NCBI GenBank assembly: GCA_003641405.1
Contig: QNAF01000160.1
Span: 1-6,227 of the forward strand
DNA: 6,227 bases
Source of the DNA: Candidatus Zixiibacteriota bacterium
Lineage (GTDB): Bacteria; Zixibacteria; MSB-5A5; GN15; FEB-12
Reading direction: 5' to 3'
The notes beneath the pieces are model-generated. The model saw only the letters and a list, made by a program, of their open reading frames with translations, made no database searches and was not told the DNA's origin. How positions within the stretch are numbered: the first letter of the stretch is position 1; each line of letters starts with the position of its first letter. Shown one piece after another: positions 1-6,104 of this stretch. The position numbers and the translations under genes are program-made.

Positions 1-122
1 AGCCCTACTCAACCTTGTCACACGACTTGTGAGCCGATTGTGGCGTCCAAACACAAACATAGGTTGCCATGCACCCTCATCGTATTATGCAACGTGAAAA
101 TAAGGCTTTCTCAACAAGCCCT
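1..122 (-). repeat. Boundary repeat, left copy (inverted relative to the right-end copy)
   Basis: These 122 bases are the exact reverse complement of 6105-6226; I compared the two base by base and found no mismatch. The match stops at 123, where the flanks diverge. Read on the minus strand, which is the transcription direction of the neighbouring DUF3467 gene, the repeat begins AGGGCTTGTTGAGAAAGCC, a small GGCTT/AAGCC stem-loop followed by TTATTTT. It contains no credible coding sequence. A repeat lying exactly at both ends of the window is what an assembly contig broken at a dispersed repeat looks like, so the true element may extend beyond position 1. Confidence 0.9.
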
Positions 123-144
123 TTGGAGCCTGTTGATAAACCGT

Positions 145-181
145 CCGCATGCGGTGGCGTCAGGTGTCTCTGCCTGACGCC
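145..181. repeat. Two adjacent small palindromes
   Basis: Positions 145-154 read CCGCATGCGG, a perfect 10-bp palindrome. One base later a hairpin follows: GGCGTCAGG at 156-164, an 8-base loop, and its exact reverse complement CCTGACGCC at 173-181. No T-run follows on either strand, so neither is a standard intrinsic terminator. They lie 3' of the leftward DUF3467 gene, between its stop codon and the boundary repeat, and probably belong to dispersed palindromic intergenic DNA. Confidence 0.7.
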
Positions 182-213
182 TCTACGGATTCGCCCGACT
201 GCCAGGCAGACTT

Positions 214-245
214 GTAGGGCGGGTCCGTCGTCGAACCTGCCAACA
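214..245 (-). repeat. Half copy of the GTAGGGCGGG palindromic repeat
   Basis: On the minus strand these 32 bases match 1803-1834 with two mismatches. They correspond to the right half of the 61-bp element between hldE1 and hldE2, and the outer arm GTAGGGCGGGTCC is intact. The other half is absent. Just before it, 199-209 is an odd-length palindrome (CTGCC-A-GGCAG). It lies downstream of the DUF3467 stop codon. Confidence 0.75.
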
Positions 246-268
246 AAGCGTTTGACCGTCAGATGACG

Positions 269-610
269 CTATTCTTCCTGAGCAGGAGTTTCCGTATTGT
301 TCTCGAACCCGATTGGTTTGGTTATCTGGTGAGGTGTCCCATGGACCTTGATTTCGCCGAACTGCTTCTCGAATTTCTTGATGTTGTCGGTCAGCGCCTG
401 GTGAAGCATCTTGGCGTGCATCGGGGTCATAATGATGCGGGAAAGTACGCGTGATTTTGGGGATCGCGGCATCACGCGGGCGAAATCGATAATGATCTCG
501 GTCGGTGAGTGCACAATCATGGCCAGATTAGCGTAGATGCCTTCGGCCTCTTTCTCGCCAAGCTGGATATTGATCTGTTGCTGTTGCTGTTGCTGTGGCT
601 GGTTGGTCAT
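269..610 (-). CDS. DUF3467 domain protein
   Basis: This is a 113-residue protein of unknown function that fits DUF3467 in length and sequence. The family-like core runs from about residue 13 to 85: a strand-rich start (INIQLGEKEAEGIYANLA), then HSPTEIIIDFARVMPR, then a SRIIMTPMHAKMLHQAL helix and NIKKFEKQFG. The N-terminus is MTNQP followed by seven glutamines, encoded by a CAACAG hexanucleotide repeat. The C-terminal ~15 residues are polar and probably disordered. There is no signal peptide or membrane segment, so it is probably cytoplasmic. The frame stays open upstream to 1195, but ATG at 610 is chosen because AAAAGGAT lies 8 bases before it, the family match begins just after it, and the longer reading overlaps hldE1 antisense. 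A good sigma-70-like promoter lies at 667-694. The family assignment is confident; no function can be inferred. Confidence 0.88.
   Translation of the reverse strand: MTNQPQQQQQQQINIQLGEKEAEGIYANLAMIVHSPTEIIIDFARVMPRSPKSRVLSRIIMTPMHAKMLHQALTDNIKKFEKQFGEIKVHGTPHQITKPIGFENNTETPAQEE
575..595 (-). repeat. CAACAG hexanucleotide microsatellite in the DUF3467 gene
   Basis: There are three and a half perfect copies of CTGTTG on the plus strand, read as alternating CAG and CAA codons on the coding strand. They encode most of the seven-glutamine run at residues 6-12. Gain or loss of whole units would keep the frame and only change the glutamine tract length. Confidence 0.85.
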
Positions 611-651
611 TTGCTTTATCCTTTTGAAAGTACGGACGTTACTTCTTCGCT

Positions 652-679
652 TGTACAGGGAACACCATTCTAATATATT
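652..679 (+). promoter_or_regulatory. Possible promoter for the hldE1 gene series
   Basis: On the plus strand TGTACA (652-657) is four of six to the -35 consensus. After a 16-base spacer comes TATATT (674-679), five of six to the -10 consensus. It would overlap the opposing DUF3467 promoter almost completely and give a leader of about 60 bases before hldE1. The -35 is weak, so the call is tentative. The divergent gene arrangement does require a rightward promoter somewhere in 611-748. Confidence 0.3.
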
Positions 680-694
680 TGACGGCGGTGTCAA
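667..694 (-). promoter_or_regulatory. Predicted sigma-70-type promoter for the DUF3467 gene
   Basis: On the minus strand there is a consensus -35 box TTGACA (plus-strand 689-694), a 16-base spacer, and a -10 box TAGAAT (667-672) that matches TATAAT at five of six positions. Transcription would start near 660, giving a leader of about 50 bases before the ATG at 610. The -35 box forms one arm of a TTGAC-N6-GTCAA palindrome (679-694), which could also be an operator. This is predicted from sequence only. Confidence 0.55.
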
Positions 695-748
695 CCGGTT
701 TGTACGTGCTGACGGAAAGTGCGGGATACACAGGAAAGACAGAAAACA

Positions 749-1777
749 GTGCCACTTAGCAGAGAACGCGCAGAAAAAATAACGTCTTCGATTGGTCACT
801 CCCAAGTGCTGATCCTTGGGGATGTCATGCTCGACGAGTACCTGTACGGCCAGGTCGATCGGATATCGCCGGAGGCTCCGGTGCCAGTAGTGGATATTCA
901 GGAGACAAGACACCTCCTGGGCGGAGCGGCGAATGTGGCGGCCAATATCCGGGCGCTGGGGGATGAGCCTCTGTTGGTGGGCGCTGTGGGCGATGATGAT
1001 GCCTTCATCAAGCTGCGGCGGCTGCTCGCAGAACAGAATATCTCCGCTGATTACCTGGTGGCTGACAAATCGCGCCGGACGACAATCAAAACTCGTGTGA
1101 TGGCACACAATCAACAGGTGGTGCGAGCCGATCAGGAAAACCGGCATGAGTTGAGCGAGACAGTCGAACAACAGGTGTTCGAACGTGTGTCGCAAGCGTC
1201 CGACGGGATCGCCGCGGTTATTATCTCGGACTATGGCAAGGGGATGATCACGCTGTCACTGCTGCAGAGAGTCACTGACCTCTGTTTGCAGAAGGGGATA
1301 TTCATTGCCGTTGATCCCAAGGAAAGCCGGTTCAATGACTACAAGAAGGTTTCGCTGATTACGCCGAATCATCACGAAGCCGGTTTTGCATACGGGCGTC
1401 GTATCAGAACGGAGAGCGATCTCGCGGAAGTCGGTAACGGACTTCTTGAGCGACTTCAGGCGAAGGCAATACTCATCACGCGGGGTGCCGACGGAATGTC
1501 GCTCTTCCAGACTGGGCAGGAACCAACGCACATCCCTACTTTCGCTCGCCATGTTTACGATGTGACGGGTGCTGGTGACACCGTGATTGCAACTTACGTT
1601 TCTGCCATTGCCGCCGATGCCAATGCCGTGGAGGCGGCGATTGTGGCCAACGCGGGAGCGGGTTTCTCGGTAGCGGAGGTCGGCACAGCTACAGTCACAT
1701 CAGAGCAACTTCGAAAAGAACTGATGCGCAATATTGCCAACGGTAATCTTGACCGAACGAAAGGTAAAAGCATGTAG
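749..1777 (+). CDS. hldE1 / rfaE1: D-glycero-beta-D-manno-heptose-7-phosphate kinase (HldE N-terminal type, PfkB family)
   Basis: This cytoplasmic enzyme phosphorylates D-glycero-D-manno-heptose 7-phosphate at C1 using ATP, a step toward ADP-heptose for the LPS inner core. The 342-residue product is a full-length ribokinase/PfkB kinase. Numbered from this start, GDVMLDEYLYG at 24-34 is the family N-terminal motif, followed by RISPEAPVP at 38-46, GGAANVAANI at 58-67, SDYGKG at 160-165, TPNHHEA at 205-211, ITRGADGM at 243-250, and the PfkB signature DVTGAGDT at 261-268 with catalytic Asp267. It has no adenylyltransferase domain; that activity is the next gene. GTG at 749 has AGGAAAG about 10 bases upstream and puts the first motif at the usual distance. 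An in-frame GTG at 719 would add ten residues, but its GGAAA directly abuts the codon. The TAG stop lies inside a palindromic repeat. Confidence 0.93.
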   Translation: MPLSRERAEKITSSIGHSQVLILGDVMLDEYLYGQVDRISPEAPVPVVDIQETRHLLGGAANVAANIRALGDEPLLVGAVGDDDAFIKLRRLLAEQNISADYLVADKSRRTTIKTRVMAHNQQVVRADQENRHELSETVEQQVFERVSQASDGIAAVIISDYGKGMITLSLLQRVTDLCLQKGIFIAVDPKESRFNDYKKVSLITPNHHEAGFAYGRRIRTESDLAEVGNGLLERLQAKAILITRGADGMSLFQTGQEPTHIPTFARHVYDVTGAGDTVIATYVSAIAADANAVEAAIVANAGAGFSVAEVGTATVTSEQLRKELMRNIANGNLDRTKGKSM

Positions 1778-1834
1778 GGCGGGACCCCTGTGGTCCCGCC
1801 ACTGTTGGCGGGTTCGAAGACGGACCCGCCCTAC
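1774..1834 (+). repeat. 61-bp palindromic intergenic repeat between hldE1 and hldE2
   Basis: The outer arms GTAGGGCGGGACC (1774-1786) and GGACCCGCCCTAC (1822-1834) are reverse complements at 12 of 13 positions. Nested in the left half is a perfect 9-bp hairpin, GGCGGGACC (1778-1786) with GGTCCCGCC (1792-1800) around a 5-base loop. The right half recurs inverted at 214-245. The first bases supply the TAG stop codon of hldE1 (1775-1777), and the element ends 11 bases before the hldE2 start. No clear target-site duplication is visible. The structure resembles REP/MITE-type dispersed repeats. In RNA it could attenuate or stabilise the transcript between the two genes. Confidence 0.8.
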
Positions 1835-1845
1835 TTGGCTGAGAT

Positions 1846-2304
1846 ATGCTTATCCCCCGAAAACAGGTTGCTTCCCTTGGCCGGAGACTCCGACGACAAG
1901 GAAATAAGATCGTGTTCACCAACGGCGTCTTTGACATTCTTCACCTGGGACACGTGTCATACCTTGCCAGGGCCAGGTCGTTCGGAGACGTTTTGGTCGT
2001 GGGGCTAAACAGCGACAAATCGGTTCGGCGTCTCAAGGGTGCCGGTCGACCGCTTCAGAAACAGCGTGATCGTGCAGAAATCCTGCTGGCGTTGCGCACG
2101 GTGGACTATGTGGTCATTTTCTCGGAAGACACACCGCAGAAGCTGATTGAGCAAATCCAGCCGAATGTACTTGTCAAGGGAGCTGATTATCAGGTGTCGG
2201 AGATTGTGGGGGCGGAGTTCGTGCGTTCACATGGTGGAGAAGTCAGGCGAGTGCGACTAACACCCGGCCGGTCAACCAGTGAAATAATCAAGAGACTGAA
2301 GTAG
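1846..2304 (+). CDS. hldE2 / rfaE2: D-glycero-beta-D-manno-heptose-1-phosphate adenylyltransferase (HldE C-terminal type)
   Basis: This enzyme transfers AMP from ATP to heptose 1-phosphate to form ADP-heptose for LPS core assembly. The 152-residue protein is a complete single-domain nucleotidyltransferase of the cytidylyltransferase-like fold. TNGVFDILHLGH at 25-36 carries the HxGH nucleotide-binding motif (His33, His36), NSD lies at 55-57, KGADY at 111-115, and GRSTSEII at 141-148 matches the conserved C-terminal serine/threonine motif. The ATG at 1846 is the only start giving the usual ~20 residues before the first strand. Its ribosome binding site is poor, the bases just upstream being the tail of the palindromic repeat, so translation may depend on coupling or RNA structure. 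In some bacteria this domain is fused to the kinase; here the two genes are separate, in different frames, and both look intact. Confidence 0.93.
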   Translation: MLIPRKQVASLGRRLRRQGNKIVFTNGVFDILHLGHVSYLARARSFGDVLVVGLNSDKSVRRLKGAGRPLQKQRDRAEILLALRTVDYVVIFSEDTPQKLIEQIQPNVLVKGADYQVSEIVGAEFVRSHGGEVRRVRLTPGRSTSEIIKRLK

Positions 2305-2381
2305 CTGACCAGAAGTCGATCAGCGCCCGTATTTCGCGGTGTGGGTTGCGTTTCTTGAGTTCAATTGTTATCTACACTTTG

Positions 2382-3014
2382 ATGTCACATCAAGTTACAG
2401 AGCAGAGACCGTCAGTCATGGAAAGGCTCGCGGATGATGGTTACTGGATTGCACGTGCAGCGAAGCATCTCGCTAACGGGAAACACTCAATAGTCGTCCA
2501 ACTCTGCAAGGAACACTTGATTGAGGAGCCAGCGACCGTCTCAGGACGTTTGATCTACGCGATGGCGCTTTATCGAGCCGGTCAACAGGAGGCTGCTTCC
2601 GAGCAATTCCATCGCGTTTTGTCTCTCGACCCGGATCACGTGGTAGCACTCAAGTATCTGGGGGACATCAAATTTGCTGTTGGCGACCAACCAGCCGCAA
2701 TGGCAAACTACCGGAGAGTTCTTCAGATCGATTCGCAATGCCAGGGTTTAAGATCGACCGTTCTGCTGCAACCTCGCACAGTCACCAGAACGATCACACT
2801 GGCAGGCAAAGCCGAACCTAAGCCTGAACGAGTAGCCGGATCACTTCGCAAAATACCCTTTTACACAGAGACGATAGGTGACCTGTATATGGAGCAGGGC
2901 TGTATCCGGCTGGCTGCAGAAGTCTACCGTCATCTGCATAAATTGAGTGAAAACCCCCGCCTGGCTGACAAGCTGCAACGTGCGGAAGGAAAAATCAGAG
3001 AGAAGGAGCACTAA
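2382..3014 (+). CDS. Tetratricopeptide-repeat protein
   Basis: This is a 210-residue protein built largely of TPR helical hairpins, normally protein-protein interaction surfaces; its partner cannot be told from sequence. Two clear repeats lie at about 54-87 (core ALYRAGQQEAASEQFHRVLSLDP) and 88-121 (YLGDIKFAVGDQPAAMANYRRVL). A less regular helical pair precedes them at 20-53. After a basic, Pro/Lys-containing linker (about 128-158) a further TPR-like unit follows (TETIGDLYMEQGCIRLAAEVYRHL, about 162-185). There is no signal peptide or membrane segment. The start is uncertain: ATG 2382 lacks a clear Shine-Dalgarno sequence, TTG 2346 would add 12 residues, and ATG 2418 would still leave all TPRs intact. 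It ends 2 bp before the peptidase ATG, so the two are almost certainly co-transcribed. Confidence 0.8.
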   Translation: MSHQVTEQRPSVMERLADDGYWIARAAKHLANGKHSIVVQLCKEHLIEEPATVSGRLIYAMALYRAGQQEAASEQFHRVLSLDPDHVVALKYLGDIKFAVGDQPAAMANYRRVLQIDSQCQGLRSTVLLQPRTVTRTITLAGKAEPKPERVAGSLRKIPFYTETIGDLYMEQGCIRLAAEVYRHLHKLSENPRLADKLQRAEGKIREKEH

Positions 3015-3016
3015 GA

Positions 3017-4090
3017 ATGTCTGTTAAACGAATCAATCAGCTTCGCAGTAAGATTCAAGGAGCGAATCTCGATGGTCTCATTCTCACTGACCTTGACCAG
3101 ATTCGCTATTTGACTGGATTTACAGGCACTGCCGCCTTGGTAGTGATCTCCGACAGACGGGTAGATTTCTTGACTGATTTTCGGTACAAGATTCAAGCTC
3201 GAAAACAGGTTAAGGGTGCGAAAGTCCACGTAGTGCGCCGGGGAGCAATTGGTGCCCTCAAAGACTTTCCCGAGTTCAATATCAAGAACCGTCGGTATGG
3301 GTTCAGCGGCGAGCATCTCAGCGTGACGGATCGAGACCTCATTCAGAAGAATCTGCCTGATGTGCTGCTTGTGGCCGCCGACGCCATATTGGCAGAGATG
3401 GGGTGGATCAAGGAACCAGAGGAGCTGGCGTCGATCAGGAAGGCCGTTGAGATATCAGATACTGCCTTTGAGCGAATTCTCAATCTGATAACGCCGGGTG
3501 TTAGAGAACGCGAACTGGCCGCAGAGCTTGAATATCAGATGTGCATGCTCGGTTCTGAAAAGCGATCTTTTGAAACAATCGTGGCCTCTGGGTATCGCTC
3601 GGCAATGGCACATGGAGTGGCTTCCAGCAAGAAATTCAAGAAGGGTGATTTCGTGACTATCGATTTCGGTGCAACCGTTGATGGATATGTCTCAGATATG
3701 ACGCGGACGGTTGTACTTGGCAAAGCAACCAGTCGTCAGCGGAAAGTATACAACACAGTGCTCAAAGCCCAGAAGGCCGGGATTCGGAAGGTAAAGGCGG
3801 GCGTGACAGCGGTTAGTGTAGACGCGGCCTGCCGCAATCTGATCACCAAGGCTGGTTTTGGTAAGAACTTTGGCCACGGAACCGGCCATGGAATCGGTTT
3901 CTTGGTCCACACCGGCCCAACAATATCTCCGCTGTCTGAGTCTAAACTCAAGCCTAATAACGTGATAACAATTGAGCCTGGGATATATATCGATGGCTGG
4001 GGGGGTGTACGCATTGAGGATGATGTGATTGTTACGAGAACCGGCGGAAAAGTGCTGAACCGGGCAGAAAAAAAACTATTGGAGCTGTGA
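3017..4090 (+). CDS. Xaa-Pro aminopeptidase / Xaa-Pro dipeptidase, M24B family
   Basis: This is a cytoplasmic dinuclear-metal peptidase predicted to cleave Xaa-Pro bonds. The 357-residue length is typical of the short bacterial PepQ/YqhT-like members. Residues 1 to about 125 form the creatinase-like N-terminal domain (RYLTGFTG at 30-37); about 135-357 form the pita-bread catalytic domain. All five expected metal ligands are visible: Asp216 (TIDFG), Asp227 (SDMTR), His291 (GTGHGIG), Glu320 (TIEPG) and Glu334 (VRIED). His199 (MAHG) and His298 fit the family's substrate-side histidines. ATG 3017 follows AAGGAG at 3003-3008 with an 8-base spacer, and that site lies within the end of the TPR gene. 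Sequence alone does not separate aminopeptidase from prolidase activity, so no symbol is given. In many bacteria a pepP-like gene lies near efp and accB; accB follows here but efp does not. Confidence 0.92.
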   Translation: MSVKRINQLRSKIQGANLDGLILTDLDQIRYLTGFTGTAALVVISDRRVDFLTDFRYKIQARKQVKGAKVHVVRRGAIGALKDFPEFNIKNRRYGFSGEHLSVTDRDLIQKNLPDVLLVAADAILAEMGWIKEPEELASIRKAVEISDTAFERILNLITPGVRERELAAELEYQMCMLGSEKRSFETIVASGYRSAMAHGVASSKKFKKGDFVTIDFGATVDGYVSDMTRTVVLGKATSRQRKVYNTVLKAQKAGIRKVKAGVTAVSVDAACRNLITKAGFGKNFGHGTGHGIGFLVHTGPTISPLSESKLKPNNVITIEPGIYIDGWGGVRIEDDVIVTRTGGKVLNRAEKKLLEL

Positions 4091-4195
4091 GCTCTCAGGC
4101 AGTATCATTCTATGAGCGGATTGGTTGTTTATTGAGGATCACCGCTGCCTCCGAGAGAGAGGCTACATATTGCTGTCCGCAAGCGAGGAATCAGG

Positions 4196-4684
4196 ATGAA
4201 TGAAAACTACATTAAGAAGTTGATAAAACTCGTTGAAGAGTCTGAGATAGAATCTCTCGAAATATCAAGTTGGGGCAGAAAGGTCAGAATCACCCAGCGT
4301 CTCAATGCCGGTTCCAACGGCCATGGGGACGCTACGGTTCTTGCCGGTCCTTCGTCAGCCCCACCTGTCCCAATTCAGCCATCTCCGGCTGCACAATCTG
4401 CCCCAGTCACTGAACCTGCGGTGCTAACTGCCGACAGTAATATGGTGGAGATAAAGTCACCGATGGTCGGGACTTTTTATCGGTCACCGTCTCCGGACGC
4501 TGGCCCGTATGTCTCCCCGAACGAGAAGATTGCCTCCGGTCAGGTAGTCTGTATCGTGGAAGCCATGAAACTGATGAACGAGATTGAGTCGGAAGTCAGC
4601 GGACGGGTAATCGAGATACTGGCAGAAAACGCCAAACCGGTGGAGTTTGGCCAGGTGCTTTTCTTGATCGATCCCAACGGCTGA
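4196..4684 (+). CDS. accB: Biotin carboxyl carrier protein of acetyl-CoA carboxylase
   Basis: AccB carries the biotin that AccC carboxylates and from which carboxyltransferase AccAD transfers CO2 to acetyl-CoA, the first step of fatty-acid synthesis. The 162-residue protein has the usual layout: an N-terminal helical segment (MNENYIKKLIKLVEES, then EISSWGRKVRI, residues 1-34), a Pro/Ala-rich flexible linker (about 45-80), and a biotinyl domain (about 84-161). Biotin attaches to Lys125 in VEAMKLMNEI (121-130). The thumb segment SPMVGTFYRSPSPDAG (88-103) is typical of acetyl-CoA carboxylase BCCP and argues against other biotinyl proteins. ATG 4196 has GAGGAA five bases upstream. A 105-bp gap separates it from the peptidase gene, with a weak GCCTC/GAGGC hairpin at 4147-4163 and no convincing promoter. 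The usual accC partner does not follow; pilT does, 25 bp downstream. Confidence 0.95.
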   Translation: MNENYIKKLIKLVEESEIESLEISSWGRKVRITQRLNAGSNGHGDATVLAGPSSAPPVPIQPSPAAQSAPVTEPAVLTADSNMVEIKSPMVGTFYRSPSPDAGPYVSPNEKIASGQVVCIVEAMKLMNEIESEVSGRVIEILAENAKPVEFGQVLFLIDPNG

Positions 4685-4709
4685 TACCGTCTTCGGGAAG
4701 GGGAGTTCC

Positions 4710-5858
4710 ATGACACTCAAGCAGATGCTGGTTGAGATGCTCAACAGGAAAGCATCAGATCTGCACATTCGCGTTGGAGTTCGTCCAAATATTCGGGTTA
4801 ACGGGACGTTGGAACAGATCGCAACAGATCCTACTACAATGGACTTTATGGATCAGATCGTTTCACAGATTCTAAACGAGAAGCAGCGGGATCGCTTTGA
4901 TCGAAAAAACGAAATGGACCTGGCATTGTCAGTTGCCAAGCTGGGCCGATTTCGAATCAATCTCTTCCGGCAGCGGGGAACGGTGGGAATTGCTATCCGA
5001 GCCGTAAACACGAACGTACCATCGTTTGAAGAACTCAGCCTGCCACCCTTGATAAAGGAGTTGTCAAGTGAGCGACGGGGTCTGATTGTGCTGACAGGCA
5101 CTACCGGTTCCGGTAAATCCACGACTCTGGCGGCAATCATCGAGGAAATGAACGAAACTTCACCGTTGAACATCCTGACTGTGGAAGACCCGATTGAGTA
5201 TATCTACAGAGATAAGAAAGCGATTATCTCGCAGCGTGAAGTAGGTGGAGATACGGAATCGTTTTCATCGGCTCTGCGGCACGCTTTTCGGCAGGACCCT
5301 GATGTCATTCTGATCGGCGAAGTGCGTGATCTCGAGACAATGTCAATCGCTTTGACAGCGGCCGATACCGGTCACCTGGTCCTGACTTCCCTGCATACGC
5401 TGAATGTTGTTGAGACCATTACTCGTATTATCTCGTTTTTCCCGCCTCATCAGCATCAACAGATCAGACTTCTTCTTGGTGGAACTCTAAAGGCTATAAT
5501 GTGTCAGCGGCTCTTACCGCGTTGCGACATGCCCGGACGAGTGCCGGCAGTGGAAGTCATGGTAAACTCCGGTGCAATCAGAGAGTGTATCATGGATCCG
5601 GAGAAGACAGTCGGGATTACAGAGCTAATGGAGTCTGGCAACGTGTCGTACGGCATGCAGACATTTGATCAGTCCATTCTGAAACTTCACCAGCAAGGGA
5701 TGATTTCGCTGGAAACTTCGATGGAGAACGCTACCAATCCGGACGATCTTGATCTGCGTATGAAAGGAATCACAGGCGCGGCAGACCGCTGGGACGGGGA
5801 GAAAAAGGAAACCACGTCGAACGGTCCAGAGTTTATCGAGAACAAGGGTTTTTCATAA
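4710..5858 (+). CDS. pilT: Type IV pilus retraction ATPase PilT
   Basis: PilT is the cytoplasmic hexameric ATPase that drives pilus disassembly and retraction, giving twitching motility. The 382-residue protein has the N-terminal PAS-like domain (about 1-110, with ASDLHI and NGTL) and the secretion-ATPase core. Walker A is GTTGSGKST at 130-138 (Lys136), the Asp box is VEDPIEY at 158-164, the Walker B region DPDVILIGEVRD lies at 196-207 with Glu204, and the His box at 220-229 contains His222 and His229. These positions agree with my recollection of Pseudomonas PilT numbering. AIRECI at 289-294 matches the AIRNLIRE motif important for retraction, which favours PilT over the extension ATPase PilB. 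Residues about 360-382 are a polar tail beyond the conserved end. ATG 4710 has GGGGAG four bases upstream. No other pilus gene is in the window. It is the last gene before a strong terminator. Confidence 0.95.
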   Translation: MTLKQMLVEMLNRKASDLHIRVGVRPNIRVNGTLEQIATDPTTMDFMDQIVSQILNEKQRDRFDRKNEMDLALSVAKLGRFRINLFRQRGTVGIAIRAVNTNVPSFEELSLPPLIKELSSERRGLIVLTGTTGSGKSTTLAAIIEEMNETSPLNILTVEDPIEYIYRDKKAIISQREVGGDTESFSSALRHAFRQDPDVILIGEVRDLETMSIALTAADTGHLVLTSLHTLNVVETITRIISFFPPHQHQQIRLLLGGTLKAIMCQRLLPRCDMPGRVPAVEVMVNSGAIRECIMDPEKTVGITELMESGNVSYGMQTFDQSILKLHQQGMISLETSMENATNPDDLDLRMKGITGAADRWDGEKKETTSNGPEFIENKGFS

Positions 5859-5902
5859 TTGCATGTAGCAGCACCAAGGCGTAGTAGCGCTGGCAATCAT
5901 GT

Positions 5903-5938
5903 AACCGCCGCCTTCTTTAGGAAGGTGGCGGTTTTTTT
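5903..5938 (+). terminator. Intrinsic (Rho-independent) terminator after pilT
   Basis: A 13-bp stem pairs 5903-5915 (AACCGCCGCCTTC) with 5921-5933 and contains one G-T wobble, around the 5-base loop TTTAG. It runs directly into seven T residues at 5932-5938. It starts 44 bases after the pilT stop and should end the rightward transcript. Because the stem begins with AA and ends in TT, it could work weakly in the other direction, but there is no leftward gene to serve. Confidence 0.93.
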
Positions 5939-5973
5939 GTGCGCGCCGCTGTGAAATACTGTATGCCACACCA

Positions 5974-6047
5974 GTCTGGTGGCCCGTGCGCTTGGGCTTG
6001 TTGAGAAAGCCTTATTTTCACGTTGCATAATACGATGAGGGTGCATG
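5974..6047 (+). repeat. Boundary repeat, partial internal copy
   Basis: Positions 5994-6047 match 6106-6159 base for base (54 bp) in direct orientation, 112 bp apart. Before that, 5974-5986 matches 6086-6098 (GTCTGGTGGCCCG) at the same spacing, leaving a 7-base segment that differs (5987-5993 versus 6099-6105). After 6047 the copy stops, and it lacks the 67-base distal part found at 6160-6226 and 1-67. It lies 3' of the pilT terminator and holds no gene. Confidence 0.88.
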
Positions 6048-6104
6048 TGCTCAAAGAGAGTAGCCGTCGATGTCAGCATTGAATGGTCTGGTGGCCCGCC
6101 TTTC

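Noticed and set aside
69..266. Short rightward frame at the left end, and its counterpart leftward frame at 5897-6187
   Set aside because: Both translate the same repeat (both contain MHPHRIMQRENKAFSTSP), lack a ribosome binding site, and differ completely outside the repeat. They are by-products of the repeat sequence.
611..1195. Leftward open frame extending the DUF3467 gene N-terminally to 308 residues
   Set aside because: It runs antisense through hldE1. The family match and a good ribosome binding site place the start at 610, and the extra segment looks like no protein family.
749..2304. A bifunctional hldE gene split by insertion of the 61-bp repeat
   Set aside because: Removing the 61 bp does not bring the two reading frames into phase. 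Both proteins have complete ends, and separate kinase and transferase genes are normal in many bacteria.
3535..4014. Leftward open frames inside the peptidase gene
   Set aside because: They are antisense shadows of a gene whose metal ligands and motifs are all intact on the plus strand.
4091..4195. A small gene or riboswitch before accB
   Set aside because: The 105-bp gap has no open frame with a ribosome binding site of its own. Only a weak 5-bp hairpin (4147-4163) is visible, and nothing matches a riboswitch pattern I recognise.
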